A stretch of DNA of 51,467 bases from Deltaproteobacteria bacterium. Its GTDB lineage: Bacteria > Desulfobacterota > Desulfobacteria > Desulfobacterales > G020354645. The notes under the pieces are model-generated. The model worked only from the letters and a program-made list of their open reading frames with translations, was not told where the DNA came from and made no database searches. Made by a program: the position numbers and the translations under genes. The stretch covers positions 1,919,051 through 1,970,517 of the forward strand of contig CP070652.1 of the NCBI GenBank assembly GCA_020354645.1, written 5' to 3'. Positions 8,810 through 16,601 of this stretch are shown here, piece after piece (within the stretch, counting starts at the first letter, position 1; the number at the start of each line of letters is the position of its first letter).

Positions 8810-8958
8810 ATATCTCAATTTCAAAAGCTGGTAATGGTAGCATAATTCGGGGATTTCTCTTATAGGGTTTTCTCCTAACATCACATGAAGGCTCTCCGCG
8901 TTCGGCCCAAAGGCCAAAAAAGAAGATAAAAAAATAATTATTACGGTAAAACTATTCT

Positions 8959-9474
8959 TTATCTATGCGTTTTCCTCCACTCCCCTGGTGATATGTATTG
9001 ATCCCCTAACGACCACATACCCGCATCGGCTTCTTTAGCTGCTGATTCGGTTAACTTGTAAGTGAGGCGATCGAATTTTTTTTGTGCTTTCAGATCAGAT
9101 ACTTCTGCCAGGCCGGCTTTCAGCATCTCAAGATTGACGTTCTTTTCCCCTATTGAGACTTCAGCCAGAATCCTGTTATATCTGTCCAGTCCGTAACCCT
9201 TGATAAAAACAATTTTATCCATAACTAAGTTTTCGAGAAACTTTTTTGCTTCTTTACTATATGGCTGTCCCGGATCACCTTTCTTTTTTGAGATTTCAGG
9301 CGCATCGATGCCGACCAGACGGACTTTAAATTCAATGCCGTGACCCTTAGCTTTCAGGATATCGCCACTGTAGACGCGGATGACTTTGAATTGACCGGCA
9401 CGGGCAATGATGGGGAACAGAACCGAAATGATAAGGATCGTTATTATTCTGGTGAAATTGATTTTCTTAATCAT
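8959..9474 (-). CDS. Secreted thermonuclease-like (SNase) protein
   Basis: The 171-residue protein has a signal peptide (KINFTRIITILIISVLFPI, cleavage after ARA near residue 26) followed by one staphylococcal-nuclease OB-fold domain. Residues matching the SNase catalytic set are Asp38 (SGD), Arg52, Asp57 and Glu60 (VRLVGIDAPE) and Arg101 (DRYNR), so calcium-dependent phosphodiesterase activity is plausible. It would act in the periplasm or outside the cell on DNA or RNA. It converges on the HpaI gene and ends a short minus-strand run with the RRSGxDRR protein four bases upstream. Confidence 0.87.
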   Translation of the reverse strand: MIKKINFTRIITILIISVLFPIIARAGQFKVIRVYSGDILKAKGHGIEFKVRLVGIDAPEISKKKGDPGQPYSKEAKKFLENLVMDKIVFIKGYGLDRYNRILAEVSIGEKNVNLEMLKAGLAEVSDLKAQKKFDRLTYKLTESAAKEADAGMWSLGDQYISPGEWRKTHR

Positions 9475-9477
9475 TTG

Positions 9478-9738
9478 TTAGTATAAGAATTTGAATGCCT
9501 GTCTTCGTTCGTTATCTTTTTTCATTTTCAATTGGGGGGAACCTCTGCGTTCGGTAATAAATCTACGATCGCGACCGGATCTTCGTTCGGGGAGATGCAC
9601 CCCGTATGAGAATATGCGACGGTCAATCCCTGAGCGTCTGCCGCCGTTGTCAAACAACAAAAGGTTACTATCGTTTAAAATAGTTGATGCGAAATCCTCG
9701 TTGCATTCTTTATCAGGATTTTTTCTGCCCTTTTTCAT
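9478..9738 (-). CDS. Small basic protein with RRSGxDRR repeats
   Basis: With the ATG at 9738 this is an 86-residue protein; a TTG at 9816 would add 26 residues with no family look. It carries GGRRSGIDRR, ERRSGRDRRF and a third ERRGSP copy. This is an Arg-rich repeat seen in many small deltaproteobacterial proteins of unknown role, sometimes next to PilZ domains, where RxxxR motifs bind c-di-GMP. The reading frame just upstream ends in RDLRKKYEKGQKKS and overlaps the start. A frameshifted longer gene is therefore possible. Confidence 0.5.
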   Translation of the reverse strand: MKKGRKNPDKECNEDFASTILNDSNLLLFDNGGRRSGIDRRIFSYGVHLPERRSGRDRRFITERRGSPQLKMKKDNERRQAFKFLY

Positions 9739-9822
9739 ACTTTTTACGCAAATCCCGCATGGCCTCTTCAATGTCAAAGGTACAGTCCAGCAGCAGGTAG
9801 AAAAATAGGCCTCCAAAAAATA

Positions 9823-9855
9823 AAAACCCCACCTCTACTTGAGAAATGGGGTTTT
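9823..9855 (-). terminator. Intrinsic terminator
   Basis: AAAACCCCA (9823-9831) pairs perfectly with TGGGGTTTT (9847-9855) around a 15-base loop. On the minus strand it is followed by a long T-rich tract (TTTTTATTTTTT region, plus 9811-9827). Confidence 0.75.
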
Positions 9856-9969
9856 GCTTAATCCATGGGCAACCTCGGTTGAAGGTTAATTCATACCGCT
9901 TATAACTTAACACTTCAAATATCACTGAAACCTGGCAAGGGTCAAATAAAAAAACGTATCAGATCCGGC

Positions 9970-10058
9970 ATCTTGTCGTTGTAAAAATTGCTCCGATCCC
10001 TGAAATAGCTTCCCTTAAAAAAAAGGCGGGGCTTGCAACAAAGCGAACCGGTCAAGAC
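9970..10058 (-). repeat. 89-bp dispersed element, copy B
   Basis: Read on the minus strand, this matches 47456-47544 on the plus strand without gaps over the whole length, about 80% by eye. Shared blocks include CCGGTTCGCTT, TGCAAGCCCCGCCTTTT, TTTAAGGG, GGATCGG and GCAATTTTT. The ends are inverted (TCTTG ... CAAGA). It lies just downstream of the tRNA-Leu terminator. Confidence 0.7.
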
Positions 10059-10068
10059 TATAAAAAGA

Positions 10069-10093
10069 GGGTTTAGGTTATTTGCCTAAACCC
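10069..10093 (-). terminator. Terminator after tRNA-Leu
   Basis: A perfect 9-bp stem GGGTTTAGG/CCTAAACCC with a 7-base loop lies 11 bases beyond the tRNA 3' end. It is followed on the minus strand by CTCTTTTTA. Confidence 0.8.
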
Positions 10094-10103
10094 CTTATTT
10101 TAC

Positions 10104-10192
10104 TGGTGCCCGGGACCGGAATCGAACCGGTACGGGTACAGGTACCCGAGGGATTTTAAGTCCCTTGCGTCTACCAATTCCGCCACCCAGGC
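10104..10192 (-). tRNA. tRNA-Leu (anticodon UAA)
   Basis: This 89-nt class II tRNA has a 7-bp acceptor stem (GCCTGGG with CCCGGGC, one T-G), the D-loop pattern GGCGGAATTGGTAGACGC, an anticodon loop CTTAAAA between AGGGA and TCCCT, a long variable arm typical of Leu, and the T-loop GGTTCGATTCC. CCA is encoded at 10106-10104. The gene is followed by its own terminator. Confidence 0.97.
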
Positions 10193-10285
10193 CGAAAATG
10201 ATATTCGAGAATTCTTCGATTAGCTTAAAACAAGGTTGATTGCAAGCAAAAATGAAGGCAATGGATTAACCATGAATTATTAGTA

Positions 10286-10975
10286 TTATTGCTTTGAGAT
10301 TTTAAATGCGTCCATGACACCATGACATCCGCAGGCAGTGCTCAGTAATAGCGGTTTACGGCCCGTCAGAACTTTATTCAGCGCCTGAAAAAGCTCATGC
10401 GGTTTAATCCCCCCTACCCCCGGTGATAATTGCCAACTTCGAACAACAATGGATTCGAAATCGTCGTCTTCGAGAGATTCGAGCATTTCATATAGACTCG
10501 CAGGTCTTGGCATTCCGGTATAGGTGCATTTATCTTTAGGTTGAGGGCAGTTCTCCGGACATATAAAATCCGCATGGCTGATATAAAGCTCGCCGCGCTT
10601 TCCTCGGCAGGGATTTGGCAAAGATGTGGCCAGCCGGTCAGGTACCGTCAATTTCTCCAGCCGGTATCCGGAAGTTAATTTGGCTTTGATCCATTCGAAA
10701 GCAACATGGACCGGAATGACGGGAATGATCCAGTCCGGTTCATCAGGTTTCTTAAAGTTTTTGGTTAGAAAAGCAATACCATCCATACATATTATCACGT
10801 ATTTTAAGTTACTTAGTTGGCGACAAACATTCTCATTTTTCTCAATAATGGTAATTTCCAGGTCATTGTATTTTCGGTGCAATGCCTCAGCAGCAATCCG
10901 GCCGAATTTTCCAGCTCCCAGAATCCAGGCTTTTTTCATTTCTTTACTATCAAAAGAAGTTTTGCCAAAAACCAT
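10286..10975 (-). CDS. Rossmann-fold NAD-binding protein with Cys-rich middle
   Basis: The 229-residue protein begins with WILGAGKFGRIAAEAL, a dinucleotide-binding GxGxxG turn followed by an acidic strand end (IIEKNE), as in TrkA-N-type domains. The middle carries ICPENCPQPKDKC and the C-terminal part TACGCHG, so a metal or Fe-S site is possible. I do not know its substrate. An internal ATG (10939) would start right at MKKAWILGAG and may be the true start, because the first 12 residues look unstructured. It lies upstream of the tRNA on the same strand and diverges from maf. Confidence 0.65.
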   Translation of the reverse strand: MVFGKTSFDSKEMKKAWILGAGKFGRIAAEALHRKYNDLEITIIEKNENVCRQLSNLKYVIICMDGIAFLTKNFKKPDEPDWIIPVIPVHVAFEWIKAKLTSGYRLEKLTVPDRLATSLPNPCRGKRGELYISHADFICPENCPQPKDKCTYTGMPRPASLYEMLESLEDDDFESIVVRSWQLSPGVGGIKPHELFQALNKVLTGRKPLLLSTACGCHGVMDAFKISKQ

Positions 10976-11109
10976 TTGCCCATTTCCGCTCCCCTTGCCC
11001 AGACCAAATTCATAAAGTGTCTATTTTCTGAGCGAAGCAGAATAAATTCTTATATTATTTTTATTCTCTGATTCTTGTCAAACTCAATTTCATTTGTTAA
11101 GAAAGCGCC

Positions 11110-11742
11110 ATGCAGAAAACAGGCCAAGACCCGCTACTAATACTTGCTTCAAAATCCCCGCGCCGCCGTTACCTGCTCAAACAGGCAGGGCTTTCTTTCA
11201 CGGTAATACCAAGCCATTTTAATGAGCGCGTTGTTCCGTTCTCATCGCCGGAAAACCATGTAATATCTCTGGCTGAAGCCAAAGCCAACCAGGTTTCAGA
11301 GCGTTACCCGGAAGGCTGGGTTATCGGCGCCGACACGATCGTGATGATCGACGGCACCCTCCTGGGCAAACCGGGCTCAAGAGCAGAAGCGCGATTGATG
11401 TTACAACGCCTGAGTGGGAAAATCCATCAGGTTTTGACCGGTTATTGTATCTGCTGCAAGTCCATGAATCGAAATTATTCGGACGTCATCAAAACCGAAG
11501 TGCAGTTTAAAAATCTTTCAGATGCTGAGATTGAATGGTACATCCGGACAGAAGAACCCTTCGATAAAGCTGGTGCTTATGCGATACAAGGCCTTGGAAC
11601 ATTTCTTGTCAAAAGCATCAACGGCTCTTATACTAATGTTGTTGGACTACCGGTATGTGAAGTTATTGAGTTTTTGATTAAAGAAGGTGTTATCGGGTTA
11701 ACCAGAACAAGGCATCATGGATCTGAAGGAAACAATTGTTGA
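11110..11742 (+). CDS. maf: Maf-family nucleoside triphosphate pyrophosphatase
   Basis: The 210-residue product has the Maf hallmarks: LASKSPRRRYLLKQAG at residues 12-27, the catalytic GADTIV, the LxGKP loop, and YAIQGLGTFLVKSINGSYTNVVGLP. Maf/YhdE/YceF proteins hydrolyse dTTP, UTP or modified pyrimidine nucleotides to monophosphates in the cytoplasm. It starts a three-gene run with yggS and queH whose ends overlap, indicating one operon with coupled translation. Confidence 0.95.
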   Translation: MQKTGQDPLLILASKSPRRRYLLKQAGLSFTVIPSHFNERVVPFSSPENHVISLAEAKANQVSERYPEGWVIGADTIVMIDGTLLGKPGSRAEARLMLQRLSGKIHQVLTGYCICCKSMNRNYSDVIKTEVQFKNLSDAEIEWYIRTEEPFDKAGAYAIQGLGTFLVKSINGSYTNVVGLPVCEVIEFLIKEGVIGLTRTRHHGSEGNNC

Positions 11743-12422
11743 AAGAGCAACTGAAGCAAATTAAGGATCGAATCCATAATGCTGCGATTGACTGCGGCCG
11801 AAATCCTGAAACCATCCGTTTGGTGGCTGTAAGCAAAACCGTGGCGATGGAGCGGGTTAAAGAAGCGATTGAGGCCGGTGTGACTATTCTTGGGGAGAAT
11901 TACGTTCAGGAGGCCAGTGAAAAAATTCAGCGGCTATCAATCTATCCGGTGTCTTGGCACTTCATCGGCCATCTGCAGACCAACAAAGCCAAATATGCCG
12001 TAAAACTTTTTGACCTGATTCATTCGGTCGACTCTCTCAAAGTGGCTCAAGAATTGGACAAACAGGCCAAAAAAAACAACAAAATTCAGCCCATCTTAAT
12101 CCAGGTCAATGTCGCTGAACAGGTATCAAAATCGGGGGTGTCTGTTGGAAACGCAGCTAAACTGATCAATAACATGAGACCCTTGACAAATCTGGCTGTA
12201 AAAGGCCTTATGACCATGCCGCCTTATTTTAATGCTCCTGAAAAAGTCCGTCCTTATTTTAAAACACTTCGTGAGTTACGCGATCAAATTAAGAAAGAGG
12301 GTCTTTCATATGTGAGCCTGGACGAATTGTCCATGGGAATGACGGGCGATTTTGAGGTTGCCATTCAAGAGGGCGCCACCCTGGTCCGGATCGGGACGGC
12401 TATTTTCGGAGAAAGAAATTGA
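11736..12422 (+). CDS. YggS/PROSC-family PLP-binding protein
   Basis: The product of about 228 residues is a single-domain TIM-barrel PLP homeostasis protein. The Schiff-base Lys lies in LVAVSKT, followed by GENYVQEA, WHFIGHLQTNKAK, SVDS, and SMGMTGDFEVAIQEGATLVRIG near the phosphate site. It starts at TTG 11736 or TTG 11739; GAAGGA at 11725-11730 fits the latter better. The start overlaps the maf stop, and its own stop overlaps the queH TTG start. Confidence 0.95.
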   Translation: MLKEQLKQIKDRIHNAAIDCGRNPETIRLVAVSKTVAMERVKEAIEAGVTILGENYVQEASEKIQRLSIYPVSWHFIGHLQTNKAKYAVKLFDLIHSVDSLKVAQELDKQAKKNNKIQPILIQVNVAEQVSKSGVSVGNAAKLINNMRPLTNLAVKGLMTMPPYFNAPEKVRPYFKTLRELRDQIKKEGLSYVSLDELSMGMTGDFEVAIQEGATLVRIGTAIFGERN

Positions 12423-12946
12423 AAGTTTTACTCCACATCTGCTGTGCTCCCTGCTCTATATACACCGTTGAAATCCTGCGTGAAGATGGTGGAAAGGTCA
12501 TGGGATTTTTCTATCGGTATAACATACACCCCTATACGGAATGCCTCAAGCGACAGGAGACACTTGAAGAATACTCAAAGAAAATTAATTTAAGGGTTAT
12601 TTATCAAGAAGGCTATGATCTGGAGAATTTTATACGCGGGATGGCCTATAGGGAAGCAAACCGTTGTGAATACTGTTATTATGAGCGACTGAAAGCAACC
12701 GCTCTTTTGGCGAAACGGGGCAAATTCGACTGCTTTACCACATCGTTGTTATACAGTAAGTACCAAAAACATGACAGCATTAAATCCATCGGCGAAGCTA
12801 TCGGTAAATCCGTCGGGGTGCCTTTTCTGTACCATGACTTTCGACCGGGATGGAAAAAAGGTGTTACGGAATCAAAACGCTTGGGAATGTACCGCCAGCA
12901 ATATTGCGGCTGTATTTACAGCGAAAAAGAGCGGTTTTTCCGATAA
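12419..12946 (+). CDS. queH: Epoxyqueuosine reductase QueH
   Basis: The 175-residue protein matches QueH (formerly DUF208), which performs the last reduction of epoxyqueuosine to queuosine in tRNA and replaces cobalamin-dependent QueG. Conserved cysteines are visible as HICCAPC near the N-terminus, CEYCYYERL in the middle and YCGCIYS at the end; these bind an Fe-S cluster and a second metal. SLLYSKYQKHD is also typical. A TTG start overlaps the yggS stop by 4 bases. Confidence 0.93.
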   Translation: MKVLLHICCAPCSIYTVEILREDGGKVMGFFYRYNIHPYTECLKRQETLEEYSKKINLRVIYQEGYDLENFIRGMAYREANRCEYCYYERLKATALLAKRGKFDCFTTSLLYSKYQKHDSIKSIGEAIGKSVGVPFLYHDFRPGWKKGVTESKRLGMYRQQYCGCIYSEKERFFR

Positions 12947-13081
12947 ATTCTGTTTCATGACAAAACCTGTCCATTTCATGCACGCTCATAATATCATCTT
13001 TACAAACACTATTATCCAATTACTCTATTCCCGTCGGCATGTAATCCAACATTTCAACCGTTCATTGGGATCATAGACATA

Positions 13082-14917
13082 ATGTTTGCCAATTTTATCT
13101 ATATTATCATCGTACTTCTTATTTACGCCACTCACCAACCTCCGGAAGAAACCAATTTACGGGCCCTCGAAACTGTCCTGCTCTTTCTGGGTCTCATCCT
13201 CTTGTTTGCCTACATCAATCGAAAACAATTTCAAAAACTTCTTCAGGAAACCACAAAAGAAAGATTTTCACGCCTTGACCACCTGTTCAACCTTCGGTTG
13301 ACACGGCAATCCGTCATGGCAATTTTGCTTTTTGTCATTAACATCTATGGGCTCAATCTGCCATCATTTCTGCTCAATGTGCCCGTACTCTCCAAAATTC
13401 CCACCATCCAGGCTATGATTTTTATCGCACTTTTTATATTTTATCTGTCCATCATCTGGGCTTATGCTCATGAAACCTATCAAAGGCTCTACTCTGAGAC
13501 GATATCCAAAAGAACTTACATATGGTCCAACATTTCTTTTTCAGTGCCGATTCTCTTACCCTGGATCTTACTTTCGGGGGTGTCCGACTTGATCCATGCG
13601 CTGCCATTCAACGCGCCGAAACAATTTTTGTCGACCACCGAGGGACAGGTAATTTATTTTATGGTTTTTCTGCTCGTCGTGGCCATCGTGGGCCCCGCGA
13701 TGATCCAGCGATTCTGGCGATGTACACCCCTTGAAGAAGGATCTCAGCGCCGACAAATTGAATTTCTTTGCCGTAAAGCGAAAATAGAATACGCAAATAT
13801 TTTGCATTGGCCGATTTTCGGCGGTCGATTGATTACCGCCGGTGTAATGGGTTTAATCAAGAAATTTCGTTACATCCTTGTAACCGACGGCCTTCTCCAA
13901 TACCTCGAACCCGATGAACTCGAGGCCGTGATTGCACACGAAATTGGCCATGTCAAAAAGCGGCACCTATTATTTTATCTCCTATTTTTTTCGGGCTACA
14001 TGCTGATTTCATACGCCACTTTCGATCTGATCATCTACACGATCGTGTTTACAGAACCTTTGCTTCGGTTCATCACGAATTTAGGATTTGATCAATCAAC
14101 TCTTACATCCGTGTTGTTCAGCCTGATTATCATTCTAATTTTTCTAATATATTTCCGTTTCATATTCGGTTACTTCATGCGCAACTTTGAACGCCAGGCA
14201 GACGGCTATGTATATTCCTTGTTTGACAATGCAAAGCCGTTGATTAGTACCTTGGAAAAAATTGCCTTAACCAGCGGACAGCCACCTGATAGGCCCAATT
14301 GGCACCATTACAGCATAAAGGAAAGAATAACTTATCTGCAAAATTGTGAGGCGGATCGAACCGTAACCATTCGGCATGACCGTAAATTACAAAAAAGCAT
14401 GGCTATTTATCTCTTGGGAATGCTGCTTGTGGCAGGTATCGGGTACAGTCTTAATTTTGGTGAAACCGGAAGAAAATTAGGCAAACATTTTTTCGAGAAA
14501 ATAATCGTCAGAGAACTTGATAAAAGACCCCATAACCCGGAGCTCTACAAAATATTAGGAGACCTGTATTACAGTACTGAAAACTACACCGGCGTTAAAG
14601 AAGCCTATGAGAAGTCAATCAGCCTTGAACCGAACAATCCCGAAGTGCTTAACAATCTGGCATGGCTTTACGCGACGTGTCCTGATAAAGACTTGCGTAA
14701 CCCTTTCAGGGCACTTCAGCTTGCAGAAAAGGCTGTCGCGCTTGCGCAATCTCCCCATATTTTAGATACCCTGGCGGAATCTTATTATGTCAATGCCATG
14801 TACACTGAAGCGATTGCCGCGGAAATCCGCGCACTGGAATTAGTGAAGGCCGACCGCTCGCATTATGAGCAGCAGCTGAAAAAATTCAAAAAAGCGGCGG
14901 CAGATGCAATAAATTGA
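13082..14917 (+). CDS. M48-family membrane metalloprotease with C-terminal TPRs
   Basis: The 611-residue protein has several N-terminal membrane helices (to about residue 215), then a zinc peptidase domain with H286-E-I-G-H290 (AHEIGHVKKRH). Two further membrane helices follow, then the third-ligand region FERQADGYVYSL. After another helix near 440-455 the chain ends in about three TPR units (LYKILGDLYYSTENY, VLNNLAWLYATCP, ILDTLAESYYVNA). This resembles HtpX/Ste24-like quality-control proteases of the inner membrane with a TPR domain, predicted on the periplasmic side, to recruit substrates. The gene stands alone. Confidence 0.9.
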   Translation: MFANFIYIIIVLLIYATHQPPEETNLRALETVLLFLGLILLFAYINRKQFQKLLQETTKERFSRLDHLFNLRLTRQSVMAILLFVINIYGLNLPSFLLNVPVLSKIPTIQAMIFIALFIFYLSIIWAYAHETYQRLYSETISKRTYIWSNISFSVPILLPWILLSGVSDLIHALPFNAPKQFLSTTEGQVIYFMVFLLVVAIVGPAMIQRFWRCTPLEEGSQRRQIEFLCRKAKIEYANILHWPIFGGRLITAGVMGLIKKFRYILVTDGLLQYLEPDELEAVIAHEIGHVKKRHLLFYLLFFSGYMLISYATFDLIIYTIVFTEPLLRFITNLGFDQSTLTSVLFSLIIILIFLIYFRFIFGYFMRNFERQADGYVYSLFDNAKPLISTLEKIALTSGQPPDRPNWHHYSIKERITYLQNCEADRTVTIRHDRKLQKSMAIYLLGMLLVAGIGYSLNFGETGRKLGKHFFEKIIVRELDKRPHNPELYKILGDLYYSTENYTGVKEAYEKSISLEPNNPEVLNNLAWLYATCPDKDLRNPFRALQLAEKAVALAQSPHILDTLAESYYVNAMYTEAIAAEIRALELVKADRSHYEQQLKKFKKAAADAIN

Positions 14918-14925
14918 AAGCATCC

Positions 14926-15075
14926 TCATTTAAGATCGATTAATATCTCGTCCAAATTAGCAGCCACATAGATTTTATTGCAAATGTGCTGGAGCTTTTT
15001 GCGGTAAGCGACCTCTGATTTGAGGTGCTGTAGATTTGTTTCCAGGGCGCTGGAGGCTTCAGTTTTTTTAAACAT
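14926..15075 (-). CDS. 49-residue ORF resembling the N-terminus of a larger GAF-type protein
   Basis: ATG 15075 to TGA 14926 encodes 49 residues: a coiled-coil start (LQHLKSEVAYRKKLQHI) followed by CNKIYVAANLDEILIDLK. The second part resembles the lead-in helix of GAF domains in deltaproteobacterial signalling or pilus-type ATPase proteins, where a full domain would follow. Here the frame stops at once, so this looks like a truncated gene, although a free-standing small protein is possible. GGTGAG lies about 8 bases before the ATG. It is 33 bases downstream of the next minus-strand gene. Confidence 0.45.
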   Translation of the reverse strand: MFKKTEASSALETNLQHLKSEVAYRKKLQHICNKIYVAANLDEILIDLK

Positions 15076-15108
15076 TATTGACTCACCGCTCTGTTTATAA
15101 CATAGATG

Positions 15109-15351
15109 TTATTGATTTGATCGGTCACGCTTCAAGTCTTTATAATTCTGGTATATTTTTTTAATCCCGCCACCGATGAGAACAAGCGCCATAAAATAGA
15201 AACAAAAATAAATAAAACCTTTTATCGATGAAAATTGTTCGATATTAAAAACTTTAGGCAATACATGGGGGATTCTGAAAAACACCCCGATGCCCGCCAA
15301 AATCAGGGCCCCTCCCCAAATTATCTGAATAACCGATTTATTTCGATTCAT
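15109..15351 (-). CDS. Small two-helix membrane protein
   Basis: The 80-residue product has two hydrophobic helices (about 8-27 and 46-64). The intervening loop ends in EQFSSIKGF, and the tail is basic (KKIYQNYKDLKRDRSNQ). I do not recognise a family. The charge pattern suggests both ends in the cytoplasm. It may be cotranscribed with the 49-residue ORF downstream. Confidence 0.6.
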   Translation of the reverse strand: MNRNKSVIQIIWGGALILAGIGVFFRIPHVLPKVFNIEQFSSIKGFIYFCFYFMALVLIGGGIKKIYQNYKDLKRDRSNQ

Positions 15352-15414
15352 ATATTTATGCGCTCACTCATTCTGCAGATGTCATCTTCGCTATACACTA
15401 TTAGAACAAACAGT

Positions 15415-15434
15415 CCGCCAAAGCCCTGTGGCGG
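15415..15434. repeat. Short hairpin CCGCCA/TGGCGG
   Basis: Perfect 6-bp arms (15415-15420 and 15429-15434) with an 8-base loop starting AAG. The same arms and loop length occur at 51277-51296, so this may be a dispersed palindrome. It lies between the small membrane protein and the crotonase. Confidence 0.45.
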
Positions 15435-15514
15435 GTCAAAAGGGGCAAATAAACGAGATAAAGCGATTGCGGTTTCCTATGGGGTGCAGGCATTTGGGAG
15501 AGCAACCGAAAAAC

Positions 15515-16303
15515 TCATTTCAAATTACCTTTGAATTCCGGTTTGCGTTTCTCCAGGAATGCCGTAGTGCCCTCTTTTGAATCCTCACTTGCCATGCACA
15601 ACGCGAATGCATCAATTTCATACATGCAACCTGTCGTCAAATCCACATCCATGCCGCTATTGATGGCCTGTTTTGCGGCACGCAAAGATACTTTTCCTTT
15701 AGAGGCCATGGCCTTAGCGATTTTGGTGACTTCACCCATCAGTGCTTCCTGAGAAAAGACTTTGTTCACCAATCCCATTTCTTTAGCTTCGGCTGCGGAT
15801 ATCATCTTACCGGTAAAAATAATTTCCTTGGCCCTATTTTTGCCGATCAGCCTAGTGAGTCGCTGGGTGCCACCAAATCCCGGAATGAGGCCGAGGTTTA
15901 TCTCCGGCTGACCGAAACTCGCTTTTTCGGAAGCGTAGATAAAATCGCAGGCGATAGCCATCTCCGTTCCTCCTCCGAGGGCAAACCCGTTTACTGCGGC
16001 TATGACAGGTATCGGCAAGGCCTGTAATTTATTAATTGTAGCGTGTCCTTTTTGAGCAAAGCTCTTGGCGCCCAGCGGGTCAAATGTCGCAAGTTCTGTA
16101 ATATCGGCTCCGGCAACAAATGATTTTTCGCCGGCCCCCGTAAGGATGAGAATCCGGATGTCGTCATTTCCGAAAATCTCATCAAGTGCCTGGGAAAATT
16201 CTTGCAACAGGTTGGAGTTTAAAGCGTTGAGCGCTTTGGGCCGGTTAAAAGTAATCGTTGCAATGCCGTTTTCTACCTCAAAGATAATATTATCGTATGT
16301 CAT
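15515..16303 (-). CDS. Enoyl-CoA hydratase/crotonase family
   Basis: The 262-residue protein is a complete crotonase. The oxyanion-hole segments are AGADITELATFD and NGFALGGGTEMAIACD, and ASFGQPEINLGLIPGFGGTQRL carries the first catalytic Glu. A second Glu in RAKEIIFTG matches the other catalytic Glu of true hydratases. It would hydrate enoyl-CoA, e.g. crotonyl-CoA, in beta-oxidation or butyrate-type metabolism. No partner dehydrogenase or thiolase gene is adjacent. A hairpin cluster separates it from the gene upstream. Confidence 0.93.
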   Translation of the reverse strand: MTYDNIIFEVENGIATITFNRPKALNALNSNLLQEFSQALDEIFGNDDIRILILTGAGEKSFVAGADITELATFDPLGAKSFAQKGHATINKLQALPIPVIAAVNGFALGGGTEMAIACDFIYASEKASFGQPEINLGLIPGFGGTQRLTRLIGKNRAKEIIFTGKMISAAEAKEMGLVNKVFSQEALMGEVTKIAKAMASKGKVSLRAAKQAINSGMDVDLTTGCMYEIDAFALCMASEDSKEGTTAFLEKRKPEFKGNLK

Positions 16304-16483
16304 ACTGCGCCTCCATATCGATTAAATTTAAAGTGATAGTTAAAGATATATTCCGATTGCCATTTTGGATATGATGTCCAGATGGAGGGGTAATTGCTTA
16401 ACAAGAAGCTGCCGATTCATTTTGAGAGATAAATCATCGCTTCTGCTTTGTCAAATTGAAAACCGCATGGGAGGTCAACGACC

Positions 16484-16587
16484 ACCCGCGGAGCGGGTTG
16501 CTTGAATTTTCGGCCATAGTCCGAAAAGGCAAAAGCACATCTGTGCTTTTAACGGTGCACTTGCAACCGGGTGCGGAGCACCCGGTT
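16484..16587. repeat. Run of four perfect hairpins
   Basis: In order: ACCCGC/GCGGGT with GGA loop (16484-16498), TTTTCGG/CCGAAAA with 7-base loop (16507-16527), AAAAGCAC/GTGCTTTT with 4-base loop (16531-16550), and AACCGGGTGC/GCACCCGGTT with GGA loop (16565-16587). It lies between the EamA transporter stop and the crotonase start. The third hairpin is a plausible minus-strand terminator. Confidence 0.7.
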
Positions 16588-16601
16588 TGTATGGCAAGAA
16601 A

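Noticed and set aside
8880..8945. GGCC-CAAA-GGCC as terminator between convergent genes
   Set aside because: The stem is only four base pairs; followed by an A-rich, not T-rich, tract on the plus strand.
9713..9925. 70-codon minus-strand frame with a hydrophobic segment
   Set aside because: It runs straight through a strong intrinsic terminator (9823-9855) and has no ribosome site; only its last 15-20 codons look protein-like.
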